DNA of 64,000 nt. It comes from Trebonia sp030042015 (GTDB taxonomy: Bacteria; Actinomycetota; Actinomycetes; Streptosporangiales; Streptosporangiaceae). Position 1 is the first letter of the stretch; each line of letters begins with the position of its first letter. Positions 1-8,446 of the stretch are shown here, piece after piece. The DNA lies in assembly GCF_030042015.1 (NCBI RefSeq), contig NZ_JASIAL010000436.1, positions 15,474 to 79,473 of the forward strand, given 5' to 3'. Made by a program: the position numbers and the translations under genes. Under the pieces are notes generated by a model. That model was not told the origin of the DNA, ran no database searches, and saw nothing but the letters and a program-made list of their open reading frames with translations.

Positions 1-158
1 AGCGCCGTCGCGAACAGGAACAGCGCCAGCTTGAGCCGATAGGGCCGCGCGTAGCGGGCGATCCTGCGGACCGTTCCGGGCTTGAGCTTCTGCTTGGTGA
101 CCGTGGGGTCCATGCGGAACCCGCGCGCCATCTGGAATCCCGGGCCGTGAACCACCAT
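1..158 (-). CDS. ABC transporter (exporter) N-terminus, partial at window edge
   Basis: Only the first ~52 codons are present; the gene runs off the left edge. The peptide has a short basic leader (KQKLKPGTVRRIARYARPYR) followed by the first hydrophobic segment (LKLALFLFATA). That is the usual beginning of the fused permease/ATPase half-exporters of actinobacteria. A GAGGA box sits 2 bases before the ATG at 158. ATGs at 131 and 113 are in frame and either could be the true start. No ATPase motif is visible because the rest is outside the window, so the family call rests on the N-terminal pattern alone. Confidence 0.55.
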   Translation of the reverse strand, partial: MVVHGPGFQMARGFRMDPTVTKQKLKPGTVRRIARYARPYRLKLALFLFATA

Positions 159-229
159 AGTCCTCTTAACCTACAGCGGTCCGGGTCAGTTCCCCTACCG
201 GATAAGCCCGCGGCGAACTCCGCGAACCG

Positions 230-472
230 CTATGCGATAACCTTCCCGCGCGTGGCGCCGCCCCGCCCGCGCAGGGTCACGCCGGTCTCGGTAAGGAGCC
301 GGTGAATGAACCCGTACGATCTCCCCGTGGCCGACGCAAGCGCCCGGATGGACTCGCCCCCGTCGTAGCGCTTCTTGAGGTCGGTTGCCAGCTTGCTGCG
401 GTCCGGCCCGGTCACCCGGGTGCCCTTCCTGAGGGTCTCGGCCACACGTACCTCCCGTATGGTGGAACTCAT
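230..472 (-). CDS. small helix-turn-helix protein
   Basis: An 80-residue protein made almost entirely of a compact helix-turn-helix segment. The core is the stretch DLKKRYDGGESIRALASATG followed by RSYGFIHRLLTE, then a basic tail (GRGGATRGK). Proteins of this kind are common and conserved in actinobacteria, often beside an ABC-F gene as here, and are assumed to bind DNA; the target is unknown. An upstream in-frame ATG at 502 exists, but the ATG at 472 has a G-rich box (GGGGGG) nine bases ahead and fits the usual length better. It lies 60 bp downstream of the ABC-F gene in the same direction, so the two may be co-transcribed. Confidence 0.75.
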   Translation of the reverse strand: MSSTIREVRVAETLRKGTRVTGPDRSKLATDLKKRYDGGESIRALASATGRSYGFIHRLLTETGVTLRGRGGATRGKVIA

Positions 473-532
473 TGCGCTCGGCCCCCCATTTGCAATGATC
501 ACCTATCGGGGCGTACTTGGCCACCCGCTTGG

Positions 533-2131
533 TCAGGCGAGTGCGACGAGATCGGCGAAATCCTCGCTCCACGCGTCTTCGGTTCCCTCGGGCAGCACGA
601 TTACCCGTTCCGGGGATAGCGCGTCAACCGCTCCCTCATCATGAGTAACAAGAACAATCGCGCCCTGATATCCTGCGAGCGCGGCGAGGATCTCCTCCCG
701 GCTGGCCGGGTCCAGGTTGTTTGTCGGCTCGTCAAGCAGCAGCACGTTCGCCCCGGACACCACGAGAAGTGCCAGCGCAAGCCGGGTCTTCTCGCCGCCG
801 GAAAGGACGCCCACGGGTTTATCGACATCGTCGCCTGAGAACAGGAATGACCCCAGAACACGGCGCTGCTCGGAATCGGTGAGTTCCGGCGCCGCGGTCC
901 GCATGTTCTCCAGGAGAGTGCGCTCGTTATCCAGCGTCTCGTGCTCTTGGGCGTAATATCCAAGGCGCAGCCCGTGTCCTGCCGTGACTTTTCCCGTGTC
1001 GGGCTTTTCCACGCCGGCGAGTAGCCGCAGCAGCGTGGTCTTGCCCGCGCCGTTAAGCCCGAGGACGACGACCCGGCTCCCCCGCTCGACGGCCAGGTCG
1101 ACATCGGTGAACACCTCGAGCGAGCCGTAGGACTTGGACAGCCCGCTGGCGGTCAGCGGGATGCGCCCGCACGGCGCCGGCACCGGGAACCTGAGCCTGG
1201 CGGCCCGGTCCGCGACTCGTTCGGTCTCCACCCCGGCGAGCAGCCGCTCGGCGCGCCGCTGCATGTTCTGCGCGGCCCGCGCCTTCGTCGCCTTGGCCCG
1301 CATCTTGTCCGCCTGCGCCTGCAGCGCGGTCGCCTGCCGCTCGGCGTTGACCCGCTCCCTGCGGCGCCGCCGCTCGTCGGCCTCGCGCTGTTCCAGGTAG
1401 GCCTTCCAGCCGACGTTGTAGATGTCCAGCACGGCGCGGTTGGCGTCCAGGTGGAAGACCTTGTTCACGACCTGCTCGATCAGCCCGACGTCGTGGCTGA
1501 TGACGACCAGGCCGCCGCGGAAGCTCTTGAGGTGGTCGCGCAGCCACACGATCGAGTCGGCGTCCAGGTGGTTGGTGGGCTCGTCGAGCAGCAGCGTCTG
1601 GCTGTCGCCGAACAGGATCCGCGCGAGTTCGACCTGCCGCCGCTGCCCGCCGGACAGCGTGCGCAGCGACTGGTGCAGCACCTGGCCGGGCAGCCCGAGG
1701 CTCGCGGCCAGGCTGGCCGCCTGCGCCTCGGCCGCGTACCCGCCGAGGACCGCGAGCCGGTCAGACAGGGTTCCGTAGCGCCGGATCGCCTTCTCCGCGA
1801 CGCCTTCGTCCGCGTCCGCCATCTGCGCCTCGGCCTTGCGCATCGCCTCGCGCACCTCGTCGAGCCCGCGGGCGGACAGCACCCGGTCGAGCGCGAGCAC
1901 GTCGAGGTCGCCGGTGCGCGGGTCCTGCGGCAGGTAGCCGACGCTGCCGGTGCGCCGGACGGTGCCCGCCGCGGGCTGGGCGTGCCCGGCGAGCACCTTC
2001 GCCAGCGTGGTCTTGCCCGCGCCGTTGCGCCCGACGAGGCCGATCCGGTCCCCCTCGGCGACCTGGAACGAGGCTTCCGCGAGCAGCAGCCGGGCGCCGG
2101 CGCGCAACTCCACGCCGCTGGCGACGATCAC
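533..2131 (-). CDS. ABC-F family ribosome-associated ATPase
   Basis: A 532-residue soluble protein with two ABC ATPase domains and no membrane segment, the ABC-F architecture. Domain 1 has Walker A GRNGAGKTT (about residue 35), signature LSGGQRRQVEL and Walker B LLLDEPTNHLD. A charged linker rich in Arg, Ala and Gln (about residues 245-305) follows, then domain 2 with GLNGAGKTTLL, LSGGEKTRLAL and LLLDEPTNNLD. ABC-F proteins bind the ribosomal E site and rescue stalled or antibiotic-bound ribosomes; this subgroup is housekeeping-like and a resistance role cannot be read from sequence. The open frame extends far upstream, but the GTG at 2131 (VIVASGVELRAG) has a GGAG box nine bases before it and matches where the family begins. 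Confidence 0.88.
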   Translation of the reverse strand: MIVASGVELRAGARLLLAEASFQVAEGDRIGLVGRNGAGKTTLAKVLAGHAQPAAGTVRRTGSVGYLPQDPRTGDLDVLALDRVLSARGLDEVREAMRKAEAQMADADEGVAEKAIRRYGTLSDRLAVLGGYAAEAQAASLAASLGLPGQVLHQSLRTLSGGQRRQVELARILFGDSQTLLLDEPTNHLDADSIVWLRDHLKSFRGGLVVISHDVGLIEQVVNKVFHLDANRAVLDIYNVGWKAYLEQREADERRRRRERVNAERQATALQAQADKMRAKATKARAAQNMQRRAERLLAGVETERVADRAARLRFPVPAPCGRIPLTASGLSKSYGSLEVFTDVDLAVERGSRVVVLGLNGAGKTTLLRLLAGVEKPDTGKVTAGHGLRLGYYAQEHETLDNERTLLENMRTAAPELTDSEQRRVLGSFLFSGDDVDKPVGVLSGGEKTRLALALLVVSGANVLLLDEPTNNLDPASREEILAALAGYQGAIVLVTHDEGAVDALSPERVIVLPEGTEDAWSEDFADLVALA

Positions 2132-2250
2132 GGTTACCCACTCCAGCTCTGTCAGCGATAAACGGACATGACGATTTGTCGATACGGCGGGCGCTCCGCC
2201 TTCGGCGCTCCCGATCGTCGCAGTGGCGGCAAGGCCTTCAGGATAGCCGA

Positions 2251-2955
2251 TCAGCCGGCCGGGGTCGTCAGCCTTATCCGCACGGCGAGGAACAGCCGCG
2301 GCGTGTCCCGCAGCACCGCGAGCTTCGGGTCGGGGACGGTCAGGAACCGGTCCGTGGCCAGTTCCAGGCAGGACAACAGCCGCGGGTCCTCCCGCAATCC
2401 CGCAACCGCCCGCCTGTCCCCGCCGAGCACGACCGCGTCCAGTGCTCCCCAGCGCCCGAACACTGCGGCAGCGGCATCGGCGGCCGCCTGCAGCGCCTCC
2501 GCCGCCTGCTTCTCCCTTCGCCTGGCGAACCTGTGCTGCGACCAGCCGCCGGCCGCGCTGCGCCCGTGGACCAGCCGTGAGCCGGTCTTCGAGTCCGCGA
2601 GCACCGGGGGCGACCCGGTGAAGACGCCCGCCGCGTAGCCGCCGAGCCGGACAAGCAGCACGCCCACCGTCCGCGGGATCGCGGAGTGGGCGGCGATCGC
2701 CGAGGCGTAAGCAGCCGGGCCGGCGGGGTCCGCCGCGGACGCCGCCGGCAGCCCGTGGACGGGCGGGAACGGCGGATGGCATTCGGCGACCGCGCCGTCC
2801 GCTGCTGTGAAGATCACAGCGTCCCCGGCGCGGGTCACCGCGAGGCCGGCCGGCGCGGCTTCGCCGTGCCGGCCGGCGAAGGAGTCGATCCAGCCAGGGA
2901 ACCGCGCCGCCGGCACGTCGAGCCATTTACTGGCATGACCTTCGATGTTCTTCAC
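2251..2955 (-). CDS. acVLRF1-family peptidyl-tRNA hydrolase
   Basis: About 234 residues. The central segment HGRSAAGGWSQHRFARRREK is the hallmark of actinobacterial VLRF1 (Vms1-like release factor 1) proteins: a GGxxQ catalytic loop analogous to GGQ of release factors, followed by RFxRRR. These proteins cleave nascent chains from peptidyl-tRNA on stalled or split large subunits. The N-terminal part (ARFPGWIDSFAGRHG) and the C-terminal part (LDAVVLGGDRRAV) also fit. Start choice is uncertain: the GTG at 2955 has GAGG nine bases ahead; the in-frame ATG at 2970 has a poorer site. It lies 119 bp upstream of the ABC-F gene on the same strand and diverges from sseB. Confidence 0.82.
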   Translation of the reverse strand: MKNIEGHASKWLDVPAARFPGWIDSFAGRHGEAAPAGLAVTRAGDAVIFTAADGAVAECHPPFPPVHGLPAASAADPAGPAAYASAIAAHSAIPRTVGVLLVRLGGYAAGVFTGSPPVLADSKTGSRLVHGRSAAGGWSQHRFARRREKQAAEALQAAADAAAAVFGRWGALDAVVLGGDRRAVAGLREDPRLLSCLELATDRFLTVPDPKLAVLRDTPRLFLAVRIRLTTPAG

Positions 2956-3044
2956 TACGCACTGCCTCATCGTGTTTACTATCCGTACAGCAGAAGGGTG
3001 TCCACATCCAACGTCCACGTCCACGAGCCCACCGAGGAAGACCC

Positions 3045-4082
3045 ATGCTCCCGATCGATCCCGCCGACGGTCTAGGGGGCGGCGTCGTGCCCGCGCAGCC
3101 CCTCCCCCCTCCTGCCGACGTTCTTCCTGCTCAGGCCATGGCGCATGGCGGCACGCTTGTGCGGCCTGGCGCTGTCGCCTGGGGCGGCGCCAGGGACGCG
3201 CCTGACGGAGCGTACTCCTCCTGCGAGGTGGTCGAGCAGGTCCTCGCCGCCGTCATCAAGGACCCCGAACGGATGGACGACCTGCTCCACGAGCTCGCCC
3301 GCGCCCGGCTCTGGGTCCCGCTGCCGGCCGGCCGGCGGCCGGTCACCGACGGCTCCGCGGTCGCGCTGCCGACGGTGACCTACCTGGGCGCCGAGTTCGT
3401 GCCGTGCTTCACCTCGATTCAGCGCCTGGCCGGCTGGGCCGGCTCGCCGGCGGCGGAGGCGGCCCAGGACGCGGCGCCGGGAGCGGCCGCGGACGCTTCT
3501 GGCGGCGGCAGGTACCCGCCCGGCGAGTACCAGTTCGCCGACGTCGAGCGCCCCTGGCAGCGGGCGGGGGACTCCCGCGTGGTGCCGCACATCGTCGTGC
3601 CGGCCGCCGCGCTCGCCCGGCACCTGCCCGCCGGGCTCGGTCTCGCGCTCAACCCGGGCGCCGAGGCGAGCGTGCCCATCTATCCCGAGGGCGTCACCGA
3701 GCTCGCCGCCGTCCACACCCCGGCAGCCGGCGACGCGGCCGGCGGCGTCCCTGTGCGGGTCGGGCATCCCCCGGCCGAGCCCGAGGCGCTGCTGCGTGAG
3801 GTCAGCACCGGCCTGCACGCCCTGCCGTCGGTGCGGTACGCGTCGCGTGCCTGGCTGTCGGTGCCCGGCCAGGGCGAGGGCCTGATCATTTCGGTCGCCC
3901 TCGATGACCCGGCCAGCGAACCTGCCCACGAGGCGGTCGTCGGCACGATCGAGCGCGCCGTCGCCGCGGTGCCGCTGCAGGCCCCGTTCCCGATCGACGT
4001 CACGTTCCCCGGCGAATTCGAGCCGGACCTGGTAGACGACTGGGTAGCGAAGAACACCGCCCCCTTCTACACCCGCGATTAG
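3045..4082 (+). CDS. sseB: SseB family protein
   Basis: A 345-residue soluble protein with the two-part SseB architecture. The N-terminal domain (about 55-140) contains VLAAVIKDPERMDDLLHELA and the typical LWVPLP...TYLGAEFVPCFTS pattern. A low-complexity Ala/Gly-rich insert lies around 135-165. The C-terminal domain (about 255-340) ends with FPIDVTFPGEFEPDLVDDW. SseB was named for enhanced serine sensitivity in E. coli; its biochemical role is unknown. The ATG at 3045 is preceded by GGAAG at a good distance. It is transcribed away from the acVLRF1 gene and converges on the suf operon. Confidence 0.82.
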   Translation: MLPIDPADGLGGGVVPAQPLPPPADVLPAQAMAHGGTLVRPGAVAWGGARDAPDGAYSSCEVVEQVLAAVIKDPERMDDLLHELARARLWVPLPAGRRPVTDGSAVALPTVTYLGAEFVPCFTSIQRLAGWAGSPAAEAAQDAAPGAAADASGGGRYPPGEYQFADVERPWQRAGDSRVVPHIVVPAAALARHLPAGLGLALNPGAEASVPIYPEGVTELAAVHTPAAGDAAGGVPVRVGHPPAEPEALLREVSTGLHALPSVRYASRAWLSVPGQGEGLIISVALDDPASEPAHEAVVGTIERAVAAVPLQAPFPIDVTFPGEFEPDLVDDWVAKNTAPFYTRD

Positions 4083-4121
4083 CAGGGGCGGCCCCTCCCG
4101 CTGGCCTTGCAGGCACGGGGC

Positions 4122-4457
4122 TCAGATGTTGAAGCCGAGGGCGCGAAGCTGTTCGCGGCCGTCTTCGGTGATGTTCTCCGGGCCCCACGGCGGCATCCAG
4201 ACCCAGTTGATCCGGAAGTCGGAGACCACGCCGTCCAGGGCCTCGCGCGCCTGGTCCTCGATCACGTCGGTGAGCGGGCACGCGGCGCTGGTCAGGGTCA
4301 TGTCGAGGGTGGCGATCTTGTCGGCGTCGACCTCGATGCCGTAGACGAGGCCGAGGTCGACCACGTTGATGCCCAGTTCCGGGTCGACGACGTCGCGCAG
4401 GGCCTCCAGGACGTCTTCGACTTCCTGGGACAGGCCCTCGTCCGCGTTCTCAGTCAT
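4122..4457 (-). CDS. sufT: SufT-like Fe-S cluster assembly/maturation factor (MIP18/DUF59)
   Basis: A 111-residue protein consisting of one MIP18 (DUF59) domain: VVDPELGINVVDLGLVYGIE, then TLTSAACPLTD with the conserved cysteine, and the C-terminal WMPPWGPENI. Members deliver or help mature Fe-S clusters on target proteins. It is the last gene of the suf operon, and its start overlaps the sufU stop by 8 bp, so it is translationally coupled. The ATG at 4457 has GGAGGG six bases upstream. Longer in-frame reading exists upstream but would lie inside sufU. Confidence 0.88.
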   Translation of the reverse strand: MTENADEGLSQEVEDVLEALRDVVDPELGINVVDLGLVYGIEVDADKIATLDMTLTSAACPLTDVIEDQAREALDGVVSDFRINWVWMPPWGPENITEDGREQLRALGFNI

Positions 4458-4929
4458 GCTGCCCTCCGTTGCTGTCGGCGAGCGCCCGCGCGGTCGCGTC
4501 CTTCCACGCCATCCAGCCAAGCAGCGCGCACTTGATGCGGGCCGGGTACTTGGAGACGCCGGCGAAGGCCACCGCGTCCTCGAGAATGTCCTCATCAGGC
4601 TCGGACACTGACGCCTGGCCCTTGGACTGCATCAGCGACAGGAAGGCGTCGCTGATCTTCATCGCCTCGCTGACCGGCTTGCCGATCACGAGGTCGGTCA
4701 TCACCGAGGCGCTTGCCTGGCTGATCGAGCAGCCAAGGGAGTCATAAGAAACGTCCTCGACCACCTGGTCGCCGCCGACATCCTTGAGCGTGACCCGCAA
4801 CGTCACCTCGTCGCCGCACGTCGGGTTGACGTGGTACACCTGGGCATCGTACGGCTCCCGCAGGCCCCTGTGGTGCGGGTTCCTGTAGTGGTCCAGGATG
4901 ATCTCCTGGTACATCGACTCAAGCTGCAT
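4450..4929 (-). CDS. sufU: SufU Fe-S assembly sulfur-transfer protein
   Basis: A 159-residue SufU. It has the three zinc/sulfur-binding cysteines in their usual settings: HVNPTCGDEV, DSLGCSISQASAS and PARIKCALLGW. SufU accepts sulfur from the SufS persulfide through a zinc-site swap and passes it to the SufBCD scaffold. The ATG at 4929 (MQLESMYQEIILDHY) was chosen over one five codons upstream because AAGGAAG lies directly ahead of it and the family starts here. It lies 45 bp downstream of sufS and overlaps sufT. Confidence 0.92.
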   Translation of the reverse strand: MQLESMYQEIILDHYRNPHHRGLREPYDAQVYHVNPTCGDEVTLRVTLKDVGGDQVVEDVSYDSLGCSISQASASVMTDLVIGKPVSEAMKISDAFLSLMQSKGQASVSEPDEDILEDAVAFAGVSKYPARIKCALLGWMAWKDATARALADSNGGQHD

Positions 4930-4974
4930 GGTGCTTCCTTGCAACGCAGCGGGGACAACGGGTGTTCCTGAGCA

Positions 4975-6210
4975 TCAGACCCCGAAGAACTGCTTGGCGT
5001 AGCGCACCGCGTCCGCGAGGGCCTCGATCTCGTCGTGCGTGTTGTAGATGTAGAAGCTGGCCCGGGTCGACGCCTGGCAGCCCAGCGCACGGTGCAGCGG
5101 CCAGGCGCAGTGATGCCCGGTCCGCACCGCGACGCCAAGCTCGTCGAGCACCTGCCCGACGTCGTGCGGGTGCACGCCAGCCACGCCGAAGGCGACGGCT
5201 CCGCCGCGGTCCTTCGTCGTGTCCGGGCCGATGATCCGCACGCCGGGGATCGCCTGCAGCGCGTCGAGCGCGTGCGCGGTCAGCGACTCCTCGTGCGCGG
5301 CCACGTTGTCCATGCCGAGCGCGGTCAGGTAATCGATCGCCGCGGCGAGGCCGGCCGCCTGCGCCACCGGCGGCACGCCCGGTTCGAACCGCGCGGGCGG
5401 GGGCAGGAACGTCGTCTCCTCCATCCGGACGACCTCGATCATCGACCCGCCGGTAAGGAACGGCGGCAACGCGTCGAGCCTGTCGGAGCGACCCCACAGG
5501 ACGCCGAGGCCAAGCGGCCCGAGCATCTTGTGCCCGGAGAAGGCGAGGAAGTCGGCGCCGAGCGCGGTCACGTCCACCGGGTGGTGCGGCACGGACTGCG
5601 CGCCGTCGACGAGCACGAGCGCGCCGGCCTCGTGCGCCAGCCGGGCGATCTCGGCGACCGGCGGGATCACCCCGGTGACGTTCGACTGCCCGGTCACCGC
5701 GACGATCTTCGTCCGGCCGGTGACAAGCGACGGGTCCACGTCGAGCCGGCCGTCGGGCAGCGCCCTGAACCAGCGCAGCGTGGCGCCGGTGCGAAGAGCC
5801 AGCCGCTGCCAGGGCACCAGGTTGGCGTGGTGCTCGATCTCGGTGATCAGGATCTCGTCGCCCGGCCCGAGCGAACCGGTCAGCCCGAACGCGACCAGGT
5901 TGATCGCCTCGGTCGCGTTCTTGGTGAACACGATCTCGTCCGGCGACGCCGCGCCGACGAACGCGGCCACGCATCCCCGCGCGCCCTCGTAGATCTCGGT
6001 CGCCTCTTCGCCGAGCAGGTGCGTGCCGCGGTGCGCGGCCGCGTTGTGCCGCTCGTAGTACTCCCGCTCGGCAGTCAGCACCGCGGCCGGCTTCTGCGAC
6101 GTCGCGCCCGAGTCCAGGTAGACAAGCGGCTTGCCGTTGCGAACCGTCCGGGACAGGATCGGGAAGTCCGCGCGGATCGCGGCGACGTCAAGGGGCCCGG
6201 TCACGGTCAT
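4975..6210 (-). CDS. sufS: SufS cysteine desulfurase
   Basis: A 411-residue class-V PLP enzyme. The PLP lysine lies in SGHKMLGPLGLGVLWG (about residue 227) and the persulfide cysteine in RTGHHCAWPLHR (about residue 368), both typical of group II (SufS/CsdA) desulfurases. It removes sulfur from L-cysteine, giving alanine and a protein persulfide for SufU. The N-terminus (IRADFPILSRTV) is standard. The ATG at 6210 overlaps the sufC stop in an ATGA arrangement, indicating translational coupling. Confidence 0.95.
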   Translation of the reverse strand: MTVTGPLDVAAIRADFPILSRTVRNGKPLVYLDSGATSQKPAAVLTAEREYYERHNAAAHRGTHLLGEEATEIYEGARGCVAAFVGAASPDEIVFTKNATEAINLVAFGLTGSLGPGDEILITEIEHHANLVPWQRLALRTGATLRWFRALPDGRLDVDPSLVTGRTKIVAVTGQSNVTGVIPPVAEIARLAHEAGALVLVDGAQSVPHHPVDVTALGADFLAFSGHKMLGPLGLGVLWGRSDRLDALPPFLTGGSMIEVVRMEETTFLPPPARFEPGVPPVAQAAGLAAAIDYLTALGMDNVAAHEESLTAHALDALQAIPGVRIIGPDTTKDRGGAVAFGVAGVHPHDVGQVLDELGVAVRTGHHCAWPLHRALGCQASTRASFYIYNTHDEIEALADAVRYAKQFFGV

Positions 6211-6980
6211 GACACCGTCGCCTCCGCCGCCGGGGTGAATCGCTCGTAGCCTTCCTTCTCCAGGATCTCGGCCAGCTCGGGGCCGCCCTCCTCGACGACC
6301 CGGCCGGCGACGAACACGTGCACGAAGTCCGGCCGCACGTACTCAAGGATCCGGTTGTAGTGGGTGATCAGCAGCACCCCGTGGCCCGGCCTGGCGCGGA
6401 ACCTGTTGATGCCCTCGGCGACGACCTTCAGCGCGTCCACGTCGAGGCCGGAGTCGGTCTCGTCGAGCACCGCGATCTTCGGGTCGAGCAGCTCAAGCTG
6501 CAGGATCTCGTGCCGCTTCTTCTCACCGCCGGAGAACCCCTCGTTGACGCTTCGTTCGGCGAACTTCGCGTCGATGGCGAGGTCGCCCATCGCGCCGCGC
6601 ATCTCCTTCATGAAGTCGCGCAGCTTCGGCGCCTCGCCGCGGACGGCGGTCACCGCGGTGCGCAGGAAGTTCGACACCGACACGCCCGGCACCTCGATCG
6701 GGTACTGCATCGCGAGGAACAGCCCGGCCCGGGCGCGGGCGTCCACGGTCATCGCCAGCACGTCCTCGCCGTCGAGGGTGACACCGCCCTGCGTGACGAT
6801 GTATTTCGGATGCCCGGCGATCGCGTACGCCAAGGTGGACTTGCCTGAGCCGTTCGGTCCCATGATGGCGTGCGTCTCCCCGTCCCTGACGGTGAGGTTG
6901 ACGCCGCGCAGGATCTCGCGGAGGGTTCCGTCGGCTTCCGCGACGGACACGCGCAGGTCCTTGATGGTGAGGGTGGACAC
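6207..6980 (-). CDS. sufC: SufC Fe-S assembly ATPase
   Basis: A 257-residue ABC-type ATPase: Walker A GPNGSGKSTL (about residue 41), the SufC-type signature NEGFSGGEKKRHEILQ, and Walker B KIAVLDETDSGLD with the SufC-specific aspartate-glutamate-threonine. It energises the SufBD scaffold on which Fe-S clusters are assembled. The start is GTG 6980 with GGAG six bases ahead, directly after the TAG of the Rieske gene (no gap). Cytoplasmic, no membrane segment. Confidence 0.95.
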   Translation of the reverse strand: MSTLTIKDLRVSVAEADGTLREILRGVNLTVRDGETHAIMGPNGSGKSTLAYAIAGHPKYIVTQGGVTLDGEDVLAMTVDARARAGLFLAMQYPIEVPGVSVSNFLRTAVTAVRGEAPKLRDFMKEMRGAMGDLAIDAKFAERSVNEGFSGGEKKRHEILQLELLDPKIAVLDETDSGLDVDALKVVAEGINRFRARPGHGVLLITHYNRILEYVRPDFVHVFVAGRVVEEGGPELAEILEKEGYERFTPAAEATVS

Positions 6981-7307
6981 CTATGACTCCTGATCTATGG
7001 CGATGAGGACGTCGTCGCCCTCGATTGTCACTGGGTAGACGGGAACCGGCTCGGTCGCGGGCATGCCGGTCGGCTTGCCGCTGCGCAGGTCGAAACGGGA
7101 CCCGTGCAGCCAGCACTCGATCGTGCAGCCGTCGACCTCGCCCTCAGACAGCGGCACCTCGGCGTGCGAGCACACGTCCTGGATCGCGAACACCTCGCCC
7201 CTGGTGCGCACGATCGCGACCGGCTCGGGCAGCCCGGCCAGCTCGACGGACAGAGGCTCGCCGTCGGCGAGGTCGGACAGCGCGCAGGCCCTCACAAGCT
7301 CGGTCAT
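6981..7307 (-). CDS. Rieske [2Fe-2S] ferredoxin-like protein of the suf operon
   Basis: A 108-residue single-domain Rieske protein. The cluster ligands are visible as CSHAEVPLSEG and CWLHGSRFD (two Cys-x-His / Cys-x2-His sites). A Rieske gene between sufD and sufC is a regular feature of actinobacterial suf operons; such proteins are annotated as ferredoxin subunits of non-heme iron oxygenases, but here the role is probably electron supply or accessory function in cluster assembly (inference from context). The ATG at 7307 overlaps the sufD stop by 4 bp with GGAG ahead. Confidence 0.9.
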   Translation of the reverse strand: MTELVRACALSDLADGEPLSVELAGLPEPVAIVRTRGEVFAIQDVCSHAEVPLSEGEVDGCTIECWLHGSRFDLRSGKPTGMPATEPVPVYPVTIEGDDVLIAIDQES

Positions 7308-8446
7308 GCCAGCTCCGCCTCGATTTTCGCCGCGATGCGCTCCTCAAGCTCGGGCACGCCGATCAGGGCGACCAGCTCGCCGAAGAAGCCGCGGATCACC
7401 AGGCGCCTGGCCTCGTCCAGCGGGATGCCGCGGGCCATCAGGTAGAACAGGTGCTCGTCGTCCAGCCGCCCGTTGGCGCTGGCGTGCCCGGCGCCGACGA
7501 CCTCGCCGGTGAGGATCTCCAGGTTCGGCACGGAGTCGGCGTGCGCCCCGTCGGTGAGCACCAGGTTCCTGTTGTACTCATAGGAGTCGGTGCCGGTGGC
7601 CTGCGGGCGGATCAGCACGTCGCCGATCCACACGGTGTGCGCGCCTTCGCCGCGCAGCGCGCCCTTGTACCGGACGCGGCTGCGGCAGTTCGGGGTGTCG
7701 TGGTCGACGAACAGCCGGTGCTCCAGGTGCTGCCCGCCCGTTTTTGCAGACGCGTCAGCGAAGCAGATGCCGTACAGCTGCGCGTCGCCGCCCGGGCCCA
7801 CGTAGCGGACCGTCGGGGACAGCCGGACCAGCGAGCCGCCCAGCGTCACCGCGAAGTGCCTCAGCCGCGCGTCCCGGCCGAGCGTCGCGTGGTGGTGGCT
7901 GACCTGCACCGTGTCGTCGGCCCAGTCGGCGAGCGACACGACCATCAGGTCGCCGCCGTCGGCGACGTTGATCTCCACGTTGTCGGCGTAGGTCGCGCTG
8001 CCCTGCTGGTCGATGACCACCACGGCGCGGCCGAACGGCTGCACGTCGATGACCGTGTGGCCCGCGCTCGCGGCGCCGGCGCCGGCGCCGGTCACCCGGA
8101 TGTACGTCGGCCGGGAGGCGGTTGCCTCCTTGGGCACGGTGACCGTCGTTATCAGCTCGGCAGCCGCGAACGCGCGGGCGCTCACCCGGTCCGTGGGGAG
8201 GAAGGTGCTGTCGGCAGCAAGCCGGGACCGTTCGGAATAGTCGATTTCAGGGGCGGCGTCGACGGCCACCTTCGTGCCTGACAGCAGCGGCGCGTCGGTG
8301 TGCAGGCCGCGCAGCCGGCGCAGCGGGGTGAACCGCCACTCCTCCTCGCGGCCCGTGGGCACGGCGAAGTCCGCGGGGTCCCGCGAACCGAGCGCGTGCA
8401 GGCTGGACACCGGGGCGGTCTCGACCGCCCCGCCAAGCGCTGACAT
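7304..8446 (-). CDS. sufD: SufD scaffold subunit
   Basis: A 380-residue SufBD-family protein. The conserved C-terminal core (RFLVDHDTPNCRSRVRYKG-like region, then GEVVGAGHASANGRLDDEHLFYLMARGI) matches SufD, including the histidine in GAGHAS that takes part in cluster assembly. It partners SufB and SufC in the SufBCD scaffold. The start overlaps the sufB stop by one base (TGATG). The N-terminal third is variable, as usual for SufD. Confidence 0.93.
   Translation of the reverse strand: MSALGGAVETAPVSSLHALGSRDPADFAVPTGREEEWRFTPLRRLRGLHTDAPLLSGTKVAVDAAPEIDYSERSRLAADSTFLPTDRVSARAFAAAELITTVTVPKEATASRPTYIRVTGAGAGAASAGHTVIDVQPFGRAVVVIDQQGSATYADNVEINVADGGDLMVVSLADWADDTVQVSHHHATLGRDARLRHFAVTLGGSLVRLSPTVRYVGPGGDAQLYGICFADASAKTGGQHLEHRLFVDHDTPNCRSRVRYKGALRGEGAHTVWIGDVLIRPQATGTDSYEYNRNLVLTDGAHADSVPNLEILTGEVVGAGHASANGRLDDEHLFYLMARGIPLDEARRLVIRGFFGELVALIGVPELEERIAAKIEAELA

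Noticed and set aside
2..4082. Idea that the ABC-F gene is an antibiotic resistance determinant
   Set aside because: The housekeeping-type sequence and position near acVLRF1 and a small HTH gene do not show a resistance context.
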